Origin: an uncultured Draconibacterium sp.
Lineage (GTDB): Bacteria; Bacteroidota; Bacteroidia; Bacteroidales; Prolixibacteraceae
Assembly (NCBI RefSeq): GCF_913060805.1
Contig: NZ_CAJXTC010000037.1
Span: 1-52,037 of the forward strand
Direction: 5' to 3'
DNA length: 52,037 nucleotides
Of this stretch, positions 45,245 to 52,037 are shown one piece after another. Positions within the stretch are counted from its first letter, which is position 1; each line of letters begins with the position of its first letter. Below the pieces are notes generated by a model. The model ran no database searches. It was not told where the DNA came from and worked only from the letters and a program-made list of their open reading frames with translations. The position numbers and the translations under genes were made by a program.

Positions 45245-46381
45245 TTGAAAGAGTATAAATTAATTGCAAAAACCTTTTCCGGACTGGAAGATGTTTTGGC
45301 CAAAGAAGTGAAGCGCATTGGCGGTAAAAACGTACGACGCGGAAAACGTGCCGTATTTTATGATGGCGATCTTGAGTTGATCTATAAATCAAACTATCAC
45401 CTTCGTGCAGCTTTGCGCATTTTAAAAGAGATTGAACATTTCAATTTTAAAAATGTCGATCAGTTCTATTTAAAATGTAAAAGGATAAAGTGGCAAAACT
45501 ATTTTAATGTCGATCAGAATTTTGTGATTAACAGCGTTGTTGTAAACTCACGCGATTTCCGTAATTCAATGTTTGCCTCACTCAAAGTGAAGGATGCAAT
45601 TGCTGATTACTTTCGTGAGAATTTTGGTAAACGCCCGAACGTTGACACAGACAATCCAGATATTATTATAAACGTTCACATTTTCCAGGATACCTGTACT
45701 TTATCGATTGACAGTTCGGGAGAATCGTTACACAAACGAGGATATCGTGTAAAACAGGGAGACGCACCTTTAAATGAAGTTCTTGCAGCCGGAATGATCT
45801 ACATCTCCGGTTGGTTAGGAAATTCGGATTTTATGGATCCTATGTGCGGATCGGGAACTTTACCGATTGAAGCCGCAATGATTGCGCAAAATATTCCTGC
45901 AGCTAAATTCAGAAAAGAGTTTGCTTTTCAACTCTGGAACGATTTTGATCCATTGCTTTGGGAGAAAGTAACGGAACCGGTTGAAAAGAGAGAATTCAGG
46001 CATAAAATATATGCTTCGGATATTTCGGGAAGTAATTTGTTAAATGCCCAAACAAATGCTCGTCGTGCATTGGTATTTAACAAAATTCAATTTGCCTGTT
46101 CCGATTTTAAAAATCTGGATATAGATTTGAACAACGCAACCATTGTAACTAATCCTCCCTACGGAGAACGATTAAAAGAGAATGACCTCGACGGCCTTTA
46201 TTCGATGATTGGAGAGCGTTTAAAACACCAATATGCAGGAAACAGTGCCTGGGTATTAAGCTCCTCGATAGATAGCTTAAAATACGTTGGGTTAAAACCG
46301 TCGCAAAAAATCGATTTATTTAATGGGGCGTTAAAATGTAAGTTTAATAATTACAGGTTATTTGAGGGGAAGGGAAAATAA
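45245..46381 (+). CDS. THUMP domain rRNA (guanine-N2) methyltransferase, RlmL-N/YpsC type
   Basis: This 378-residue protein has an N-terminal ferredoxin-like/THUMP region (about 1-155, YKLIAKTFSGLEDVLAKEVKRIG) and a Rossmann methyltransferase (about 165-370). SAM motif I is FMDPMCGSGTLPIEAAM, and the catalytic motif IV is TNPPYGERL, diagnostic of N2-guanine RNA methyltransferases. Likely activity is m2G formation in 23S rRNA, using SAM. The start is a TTG at 45245: the family typically begins at this point (KEYKLIAKTFSGLE) and no ATG lies near it, so a rare non-ATG start is likely. It is 18 nt after the serine acetyltransferase gene. Confidence 0.92.
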   Translation: MKEYKLIAKTFSGLEDVLAKEVKRIGGKNVRRGKRAVFYDGDLELIYKSNYHLRAALRILKEIEHFNFKNVDQFYLKCKRIKWQNYFNVDQNFVINSVVVNSRDFRNSMFASLKVKDAIADYFRENFGKRPNVDTDNPDIIINVHIFQDTCTLSIDSSGESLHKRGYRVKQGDAPLNEVLAAGMIYISGWLGNSDFMDPMCGSGTLPIEAAMIAQNIPAAKFRKEFAFQLWNDFDPLLWEKVTEPVEKREFRHKIYASDISGSNLLNAQTNARRALVFNKIQFACSDFKNLDIDLNNATIVTNPPYGERLKENDLDGLYSMIGERLKHQYAGNSAWVLSSSIDSLKYVGLKPSQKIDLFNGALKCKFNNYRLFEGKGK

Positions 46382-46386
46382 GGACA

Positions 46387-46422
46387 TAAAAAAAGGGTTA
46401 AAACCGTCCTTGTTTTAACCCC
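46387..46422 (-). terminator. Intrinsic terminator of the three-peptide operon
   Basis: GGGTTAAAAC (46395-46404) pairs perfectly with GTTTTAACCC (46412-46421) around a 7-nt loop. On the minus strand the stem is followed by seven T's, giving a strong rho-independent terminator 34 nt after the last peptide stop. It may also affect the rightward methyltransferase transcript. Confidence 0.85.
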
Positions 46423-46455
46423 TGTACTAACAACTCAATTGGTTCTGTATATAGG

Positions 46456-46602
46456 CTATTCTTCTTCAAAATCGAAAATATCTTTATCTCTTGATTTTGG
46501 TTGTCCCCCTCCTCGAACTTCATTAAGTTCTTCTTGAGAAAGAACGTCAAAACCGAAATTATCTAATTCCAACGATGTATTGTGTATAGTTATAGCTTTC
46601 AT
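46456..46602 (-). CDS. Short peptide A, double-glycine leader, conserved acidic tail
   Basis: This is a 48-codon ORF starting at ATG 46602 and ending in TAG. The leader (1-32) ends in VLSQEELNEVRGG. Relative to a cleavage after GG this gives L-12, S-11, E-8, L-7, V-4, G-2, G-1, an exact match to the double-glycine leader consensus of C39-exported bacteriocins and Bacteroidota natural-product precursors. The tail is GQPKSRDKDIFDFEEE (net charge about -3, no Cys). It is the third gene of a tandem, 18 nt after peptide B, and followed by a terminator. The conserved protein pattern argues strongly that it is a real gene. Function is unknown; precursor or signal peptide is inferred. Confidence 0.85.
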   Translation of the reverse strand: MKAITIHNTSLELDNFGFDVLSQEELNEVRGGGQPKSRDKDIFDFEEE

Positions 46603-46620
46603 TGTTTCTATTTTTTAGGC

Positions 46621-46758
46621 TTATTCTTCTTCAAAATCGAAAATGTCTTTGTCTCTTGATTTTGGTTGTCCACCACCACGTAATTCAGTCATTGCTTGTT
46701 CAGACAATATCTCAAAATCACTATTGTTTTCTGTAAAAAAATTAGCTATAACTTTCAT
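46621..46758 (-). CDS. Short peptide B, double-glycine leader, conserved acidic tail
   Basis: This is a 45-codon ORF with ATG 46758 and a TAA stop. The leader (1-29) ends in ILSEQAMTELRGG (L-12, S-11, M-7, L-4, G-2, G-1). The tail GQPKSRDKDIFDFEEE is identical to that of peptide A. The leader half differs from A and C in sequence and length (MKVIANFFTENNSDFE), so selection appears to act mainly on the tail. It is the middle gene of the tandem, 31 nt after peptide C. It fits a secreted or processed peptide, but no C39-type transporter is in the window. Confidence 0.85.
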   Translation of the reverse strand: MKVIANFFTENNSDFEILSEQAMTELRGGGQPKSRDKDIFDFEEE

Positions 46759-46789
46759 GTCATTAAATCTTAACAGTTAAATACTTTTT

Positions 46790-46936
46790 TTATTCTTCTT
46801 CAAAGTCAAAAACGTCTTTGTCTCTTGATTTTGGTTGTCCACCACCACGAACTTCGCTCATTGCTTCTTCGTTGATAACTTCAAAACCAAAAACTTCGAA
46901 AGTATTCTCTGTTGATTCAAACTGTACTCTTTTCAT
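46790..46936 (-). CDS. Short peptide C, double-glycine leader, conserved acidic tail
   Basis: This is a 48-codon ORF with ATG 46936 and a TAA stop. The leader (1-32) ends in VINEEAMSEVRGG, weaker at -12/-11 (I, N) but with M-7, V-4, G-2, G-1. The tail GQPKSRDKDVFDFEEE differs from A and B by a single Ile-to-Val. It is first gene of the peptide operon and 136 nt from the divergent TPR-CHAT ATG, so both probably share the intergenic control region. I found no exact TAnnTTTG element in that region on either strand, which may mean an alternative sigma factor is used (inference). Confidence 0.85.
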   Translation of the reverse strand: MKRVQFESTENTFEVFGFEVINEEAMSEVRGGGQPKSRDKDVFDFEEE

Positions 46937-47072
46937 CGTATAATAAATTAATTCGTTAAACTTTTAAAACACACATTCACTAATATATTCTGATAAGTAG
47001 AAAAAGGTAACCCCTCTTTTTTGAAAAAAATTGAAAAAAGTTCTATTTTGGTGGTATAAATCACGACATCAA

Positions 47073-49958
47073 ATGACAATTTTCAAGAAGTTAAACTTCA
47101 TATTTCTTATAGTATTCCTTCCCAATATCCTACTTGCACAAGCTCAAGATTCTACTGTTTTATTGCAGAAGTCCAATGAGTTACGAAGAGAGGGAGCATA
47201 CCTAACCGGAGAAGGAAAACATAACGAAGCTCTGGAAGTTTTTAAAGAATATTTAGAATATCGAAAAAAAATTTACGGAAATAAAAATTATTACCTGGCA
47301 ACGGCATATTATTCCATTGGAATTAGTTACAAAAACTTGGGCGAAAATGACAAAGCATTAGAAAATTATATGTTGTCTGAGAAAAATATGTTTCTTCGGG
47401 AACCATTAAATTATGGACTTCTTGGTAATCTTTATATAAATATTGGAAATGCATACAGAGCGAAACTTGATTATTCCAATGCCGAAAAGTACTTTAAACA
47501 GGCATTAAGCTCTTATCAAAGTCAAACTCCGGTCGATCTTGAAGATGTAGCAAAGGCATATTATGCGATCGCCGAAATTTATTATACCACTTATAATCAC
47601 CAAATGGTTATTGATATTGCAAAGGAGTGTTACTTTTTGGCAGACACGTCTATCCAAATATACTTTGACAATATTTTAGGTGGAAGTTTCTATAGCTTAA
47701 ATAATTACAACAAAGCAGATTCTTATTATCAACATGCAATTGAACTCACTGAGCAGTATTATGGCATCAGCTTGGATTTAGCGTATGCATACCTGAATTA
47801 TGCAGATTTTCTATCTAGAATTAATCGATATGAAATAGCTGTTGAGAATTTATCTTTTGCATATAAAATACTAGAAGAAAAGCAAAAAACTTCCGGAACT
47901 GAACTTTCCAATTACTATGAATTTGAGGGAAATATTTACAGAGACAAAACAATAAATACGCAGGAAATAAATCGGTTCAAAAAGGAAAAAAGACAAAACC
48001 TTCATAAGTCGATCGATTCGTATAAAAAAGCTTTAACAGCTTTAGAAGTTGATAACAATAATCCTGAAAAATCAGATATTCAAATTCAACAAACACGTTC
48101 GCTGGTGGATTGTATTGGTCTTATAAAAGTAATTGGTGATGTATATCTGGAAATAGCACTACTTGATAATGAGAATAAAGGACCTGATTTCGGTGAAAAC
48201 CTAGACTATGCAATAAGTTGTTATAACAATACCAGTAATCTCATTCAACAGGCGCGTAAAGAAATTTCGAATGATGAAAGCAAGATCCAGCTTTCAAATC
48301 TGCAATATCAAACCATCAGTAAAATTATTGAAACAGCTTACCTTGCGTACAATTATTCTGCTAACCAAGAATTCCTAGAAATTGCTTTCAATAATTCGGA
48401 GCAGTTAAAAAGTAGCGCGCTATTCGATAAAATTTCCAATGAACTGGCTCAGGAAAATAGTTTGATTCCTGATAGTCTGTTGGAGCTGGAACGGAAATTA
48501 AACAATACAATCGCCAATTATTCTGAATTACAATACGAAGAATTAAACTACGATGAACCTGACAGTTCGCTGTTGGAAGAATATAACGATGAGATTTTTA
48601 ACGCATCACGGCAAAGGGATGAGTTAAATCGTTATATGGAAGAAAGTTACCCCGACTATTATCAGCTGAAATACTCCAATTCCACGCTAAGCTTAAATGA
48701 AATACAAGATAAAGTTGACAGAAAAGAGGCGATTGTAGAGTACTTTTTAGCTGAACCATCAGCAGAAAATGCTGATAATGATGCTGATACTTTAACTTCG
48801 TTGTACACCTTTTTTATAACAAAAGACAACATTGAATTTCATAAAAAGACACTCATTAATAATGAATTACAAGCTTTAGAAGAAACCTTTCGGTTTATGT
48901 CGTCAACCGATTACATGTTTACACATAACGAAGATGCCAAACGATATTGTGTTTCTTCGAACCGCCTATACAATCTACTGGTTGCCCCTTACGAACAAGA
49001 TATTACTGAAAAGCACCTGACAATAATACCTGACGGGAAACTGAATTACATTGCATTCGACGGACTATTAAAATCACTGCCCGATACAAGTGAGGCCATC
49101 CGGTTTAATGAACTGAATTACCTGGTAAAAGATGTAAATATTAACTACGCCAATTCGGTAAATATTTTCTTGAAGAACAAAGCTTCAAAACCAAGGCTGC
49201 GCAACCATACTCTGGCTTTTGCACCTGAATACAATTCTGAAGAATTTAAAATGACAGGAACAAGTTATAAACTTGCACCGTTGCCGGGCGTACAAAAAGA
49301 AGTTGACGATATAGCTAATTCGGTTAATACAACTATTTTTAGAAGCAGAGAGGCAACCGAGCAAAATTTCAGAGAGCAAAGTGGCAATTTCGACATTCTA
49401 CATTTGGCTATGCACGCCTACATAAACGACTCGTTACCGGCCTACTCTCGCTTGGCTTTTAGTCAAAACGCTGACACGACCACATTGGATAATGACGGCT
49501 GGTTAAACACAGCTGACATTTACAATCTCGATTTAAATGCCAGCATGACCGTGCTAAGTGCATGTAATACCGGTGTGGGAAAACTTCAAAAAGGAGAAGG
49601 TTTGATGAGTTTGGCCCGAGGTTTTTTATATGCCGGATGTCCATCGGTTGTAATGTCGCTTTGGGAAGTTGAAGATGTAGCCGGCACAAAAATTATGACC
49701 TCTTTTTATAAATACTTAAAAGCAGGAAAAACAAAAGATGAAGCTCTTCGTCTTGCAAAACTAAAATATCTTGAAGAATCAAATTCAAGACTTGCACACC
49801 CGCACTACTGGATGAGTTTTAAATGTATTGGCGATAATTCGCCGGTTTATACAAGTTACGATCTTTACTTTTTTGCCATTCTTATTCTTTTGATTATCGC
49901 TTTTTCTATCGACCAGGGAATTCGCATAAAAAAAGCCCGTCGTAACCGACAGGCTTAA
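47073..49958 (+). CDS. Exported membrane-anchored TPR-CHAT protease
   Basis: This protein has about 961 residues. The signal peptide (1-23, LIVFLPNILLAQA) leads into TPR-like helical repeats (about 30-330), a helical linker and a C-terminal CHAT domain (about 640-915), a caspase-fold cysteine peptidase. Catalytic His781 is in DILHLAMHAY and Cys831 in VLSACNTGVG, and both are intact. A final TM helix (about 931-946) is followed by a KKARRNRQ tail, so the CHAT domain probably faces the periplasm. ATG 47073 is chosen because it starts the signal peptide; an in-frame TTG at 47031 is poor. It is divergent from the peptide operon and convergent with the anti-sigma-like gene. CHAT proteins often act in signalling, cell death or defence; the target is unknown. 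Confidence 0.9.
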   Translation: MTIFKKLNFIFLIVFLPNILLAQAQDSTVLLQKSNELRREGAYLTGEGKHNEALEVFKEYLEYRKKIYGNKNYYLATAYYSIGISYKNLGENDKALENYMLSEKNMFLREPLNYGLLGNLYINIGNAYRAKLDYSNAEKYFKQALSSYQSQTPVDLEDVAKAYYAIAEIYYTTYNHQMVIDIAKECYFLADTSIQIYFDNILGGSFYSLNNYNKADSYYQHAIELTEQYYGISLDLAYAYLNYADFLSRINRYEIAVENLSFAYKILEEKQKTSGTELSNYYEFEGNIYRDKTINTQEINRFKKEKRQNLHKSIDSYKKALTALEVDNNNPEKSDIQIQQTRSLVDCIGLIKVIGDVYLEIALLDNENKGPDFGENLDYAISCYNNTSNLIQQARKEISNDESKIQLSNLQYQTISKIIETAYLAYNYSANQEFLEIAFNNSEQLKSSALFDKISNELAQENSLIPDSLLELERKLNNTIANYSELQYEELNYDEPDSSLLEEYNDEIFNASRQRDELNRYMEESYPDYYQLKYSNSTLSLNEIQDKVDRKEAIVEYFLAEPSAENADNDADTLTSLYTFFITKDNIEFHKKTLINNELQALEETFRFMSSTDYMFTHNEDAKRYCVSSNRLYNLLVAPYEQDITEKHLTIIPDGKLNYIAFDGLLKSLPDTSEAIRFNELNYLVKDVNINYANSVNIFLKNKASKPRLRNHTLAFAPEYNSEEFKMTGTSYKLAPLPGVQKEVDDIANSVNTTIFRSREATEQNFREQSGNFDILHLAMHAYINDSLPAYSRLAFSQNADTTTLDNDGWLNTADIYNLDLNASMTVLSACNTGVGKLQKGEGLMSLARGFLYAGCPSVVMSLWEVEDVAGTKIMTSFYKYLKAGKTKDEALRLAKLKYLEESNSRLAHPHYWMSFKCIGDNSPVYTSYDLYFFAILILLIIAFSIDQGIRIKKARRNRQA
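49933..49956 (-). terminator. Terminator of the anti-sigma-like gene, inside the CHAT 3' end
   Basis: AAGCC/GGCTT and GTCG/CGAC stems with one C/A mismatch and a TAAC loop span 49933-49956. On the minus strand the stem is followed by a T-run. It overlaps the last codons of the CHAT gene (stop at 49956-49958), so coding and termination signals share sequence. Confidence 0.7.
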
Positions 49959-50005
49959 TTGAATGTGTATATGTTTTCGAATTAATCTTTTGGACGATCC
50001 TTCGA

Positions 50006-51505
50006 TTATTTAAAAGAGTACTTGAGCTTCCTTAAAATTGCCTTTGCATCTTTTTCGTAATGACCTTTGCGATCAATCACTGCAAGCAATTCTTTCTTAG
50101 CCTCTGCCCTCTTATTCATTTTCAGGTAACAAAGTGCTTTATACCACTCGGCTTCCTCGATAAACATGTTATTTCCGTGATCAATAACTTTAGTATACTC
50201 AGTAACCGCACTCGGGTACTTATTTAAGTTCTGATAACTCAATCCTTTGTAAAACTGTGGAACAAATTGTTCATCAGCTTTAACCGTTGCATCATTTAAC
50301 AGGTCGATAGTTTTCTGGAACTCATTCTGCTGAAAATACATTTGAGCCTGTTGTATAACACTCACATCGCTGTCAACCGAACGTTCAGATGCCCATGTTG
50401 TCGACTCAAAGTACTTGTCGTACGAATTGTCAATCGTATTGGTATTCATTTGCATTGCGCCAAGTAAACCTACCAGCACTAAAACAACGGCTACGCTGCT
50501 GCGCCAGAATTTGGTAGAACCGATCTCGATGCGAGGCATTATAATCGATTTCACCTCTTTCTTCTCGGATTCGTCTCTTGCGTCCTGCAGTTTCTGACGT
50601 AAGCCCATGATATCCATTTCCGAAACGGCAGAGTTTATATTCTCGCGAAGTGCAACTTCCGCCATCAGATCGGTATTTTCTTTTAATTCAGCACTGAATT
50701 CTTCTAACATACCTTCCTCCAGTACTCCATCAATAAAGTCTTCAATGGCTTGCTCGCTAACATTCCACGATGTTTCAGACTCCATGATATTTCTTAATTC
50801 ACTTCTCAGATCCATTACATCGTTTTCTGCAACAGCCATTTCAAGCTCTTTATGCAGATTAACTTCTGATTGTAACAGCTCGTTTTGGTTCAACTCACCT
50901 TCGAATTCGGCCAAAATATCGTCGCCCATTTCTCCTTCAAGATATGAGTCGATATCTTCAACTGAATATTGTGGTTCAACCGATTTTGCAACCTGCTGCA
51001 ATGTTTCGCGCAAGTTCAAAATGTCTGTTTCTAAAACAGCTTCTTCAAGGCCTTCCAGACCTTCCATATCAAAACCGTTCAGGTCGTCTTCAATGGCGAC
51101 TTGCTCAGAACCGTTTTGCTCTTTATAATAATGGTGTATGTTTTCGTTGCTGGTTCGCTCATGCTGATATACATGAACTTTTGGGAGCGATTCGAAACTT
51201 TCAATAAGTTCTTCGGTGGTTAACTCTGCTGTGGCTTCTTCAAATTCGCTGAAGTCGTCTAACAGCTCGAAAGAGCCATTTAACTTGCCATTTGTACTGT
51301 TTGTTTGAATTTCTTCGAGTTTCCCTTTAAGATCGAGAACATCCATCTCCAATACGGCATTCTGGATATTCATCTGAAGTTCAACTTCTTCTCTTAATTC
51401 CGGGTTTAATTTTAACTCTTTTTCAAATTCGTCTCTCTCTGGTTTGTTTAAAAGATCTAAACAGTAATCTTCAATGCGTCCAAATAATTCTGCTTTAGGT
51501 GTCAT
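50006..51505 (-). CDS. Membrane protein with repeated anti-sigma-like domains and TPRs
   Basis: This protein has about 499 residues. The N-terminal cytosolic part has three full copies and one partial copy of a helical unit with the pattern IEDYCLDLLNKPERDEFEKEL...NAVLEMDVLDLKGKL: about 7-68, 150-174 (partial), 180-243 and 248-313. The first matches the N-terminal region of Bacteroidota anti-sigma proteins. A TM helix lies at about 335-351, followed by C-terminal TPR repeats (about 379-493). It probably holds the adjacent sigma factor and senses something outside through the TPRs (inference). ATG 51505 is preferred over TTG 51511, and overlaps the sigma gene stop by 11 nt, so translation is coupled. 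The repeat expansion is unusual. Confidence 0.8.
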   Translation of the reverse strand: MTPKAELFGRIEDYCLDLLNKPERDEFEKELKLNPELREEVELQMNIQNAVLEMDVLDLKGKLEEIQTNSTNGKLNGSFELLDDFSEFEEATAELTTEELIESFESLPKVHVYQHERTSNENIHHYYKEQNGSEQVAIEDDLNGFDMEGLEGLEEAVLETDILNLRETLQQVAKSVEPQYSVEDIDSYLEGEMGDDILAEFEGELNQNELLQSEVNLHKELEMAVAENDVMDLRSELRNIMESETSWNVSEQAIEDFIDGVLEEGMLEEFSAELKENTDLMAEVALRENINSAVSEMDIMGLRQKLQDARDESEKKEVKSIIMPRIEIGSTKFWRSSVAVVLVLVGLLGAMQMNTNTIDNSYDKYFESTTWASERSVDSDVSVIQQAQMYFQQNEFQKTIDLLNDATVKADEQFVPQFYKGLSYQNLNKYPSAVTEYTKVIDHGNNMFIEEAEWYKALCYLKMNKRAEAKKELLAVIDRKGHYEKDAKAILRKLKYSFK

Positions 51506-52037
51506 CTTCAAGTATCTTTTTAAATTCTGTATCTTGCTTAATGCGCTTTATCAACAGTTCTTTACATTTATACTTTCTTGTTTTAGCGTATTTTTCAGAT
51601 TTGTAGCCCATAATTTTCGCAATTTCTTTTAGCGGGACCTTTTCAAAAAACATCTGCAATAGCTTCTGACAATCTGTACTCAAGGTTTTGAAATGCTTCT
51701 GATACAATCCGTATTTTTGGTTTTTATCGACCAATTCTACCAGGTTGTCGTCGTAAACGTCTTCCTGAAACGGTAATGAATCGTTCAGCTTTTCTCTTTC
51801 AATCCGTCGTTTCTCCAGTTGCTTTAACCATAAAAATCGACACACCGAAAATAAATAACCTTGAAAAGAACTCTTTTCGAAAATTAAATCGTTTTCTTTT
51901 AATTTCCTGTAAATAACGATAATAGCTTCCTGAAAAATATCACTGGCATCGTCCTCACTACCTTGGTTTTTCTTAATGAAATAATTTACTTTATAGTAGT
52001 ACTGTTTGTATATGTACTGCAAAATTAAATTATCGTG
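51495..52037 (-). CDS. ECF-type RNA polymerase sigma factor (N-terminus outside window)
   Basis: The frame runs on past a TTG at 52022 to the window edge without a stop (extra codons read HDNLI), so the true start is beyond 52037. Region 2 includes KKNQGSEDDASDIFQEAIIVIYRKL and the GYLFSVCRFLWLKQLEKRR core-binding helix. Region 4 is LSTDCQKLLQMFFEKVPLKEIAKIMGYKSEKYAKTRKYKCKELL, a helix-turn-helix. This is a Bacteroidota ECF-like sigma-70 family protein. It overlaps the anti-sigma-like gene by 11 nt, the usual sigma/anti-sigma arrangement. Its target promoters are unknown, but the CHAT/peptide locus is a candidate. Confidence 0.9.
   Translation of the reverse strand, partial: HDNLILQYIYKQYYYKVNYFIKKNQGSEDDASDIFQEAIIVIYRKLKENDLIFEKSSFQGYLFSVCRFLWLKQLEKRRIEREKLNDSLPFQEDVYDDNLVELVDKNQKYGLYQKHFKTLSTDCQKLLQMFFEKVPLKEIAKIMGYKSEKYAKTRKYKCKELLIKRIKQDTEFKKILEDDT

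Noticed and set aside
30092-46936. The ATP-grasp/GNAT protein as maturase of the short acidic peptides (graspetide idea)
   Set aside because: The peptide tails have acidic and Lys/Ser residues and microviridin loci do use ATP-grasp plus GNAT enzymes, but the genes are about 14 kb apart with many housekeeping genes between and no shared operon.
46382-46940. CRISPR-like repeat array
   Set aside because: The repeated 50-60 bp units are the 3' halves of three coding sequences and their differences respect the reading frame; there are no constant spacers.
1-52037. tRNA, rRNA, phage or insertion-sequence genes
   Set aside because: No clover-leaf, rRNA core, transposase or integrase motif was seen, although a covariance-model scan was not possible here.

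Overview
The window looks like a chromosomal segment of a Bacteroidota bacterium, probably a free-living member of the Bacteroidia (Marinilabiliales/Prolixibacteraceae-like; the rank below phylum is inference). The reasons are a C-terminal type IX secretion sorting domain, an S46 dipeptidyl peptidase, a two-component beta-propeller sensor kinase, Tat-exported Gfo/Idh/MocA oxidoreductases, a GNAT/RLAN/ATP-grasp fusion, and several TAnnTTTG -7 promoter elements. No rRNA, tRNA, CRISPR array, phage gene or insertion sequence was recognised.

Layout: 0.2-4.8 kb holds small envelope genes: a beta-barrel-like protein, an NTF2-like/YceI/DoxX operon behind a Crp/Fnr-like box, a double-ATPase ABC protein and a cytochrome c lipoprotein. 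4.9-9.0 kb has an ADP-forming acyl-CoA synthetase, a Usp-like protein and an outer-membrane protein. 9.2-19.5 kb has a secreted metallopeptidase-like protein, gene debris, two sensor kinases and a DPP11-like peptidase. 19.5-27.5 kb is a leftward sugar/glycerate region: serine hydrolase, glycerate kinase, two Tat-type Gfo/Idh/MocA enzymes, a DUF6807 protein, an ApbE-like protein and a TIM-barrel isomerase. 27.9-40 kb has peptidases (oligopeptidase B, Xaa-Pro aminopeptidase), the GNAT/ATP-grasp fusion, a sodium symporter, a Nudix enzyme, an esterase and a LysM/PBP1 protein. 40.2-46.4 kb is a rightward housekeeping run: guaA, S41 protease, PnuC, serine acetyltransferase and a THUMP methyltransferase.

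The most unusual part is 46.4-52.0 kb. Three unannotated tandem minus-strand ORFs of 48, 45 and 48 codons each end in a double-glycine-type leader followed by an almost invariant acidic 16-residue tail. They are divergent from a TPR-CHAT (caspase-like) protein with a signal peptide and a C-terminal membrane anchor, which faces an ECF-type sigma factor and a membrane protein with repeated anti-sigma-like helices and periplasmic TPRs. Together they suggest an undescribed peptide / protease / sigma-factor module. The functional link is inference.

Two gene 3' ends (one S46-peptidase-like, one like the 8-9 kb outer-membrane gene) are fused back to back at 11.5-11.7 kb, which is evidence of past rearrangement. 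Several large palindromic intergenic elements and intrinsic terminators are also mapped. The sigma-factor gene runs off the right end of the window.
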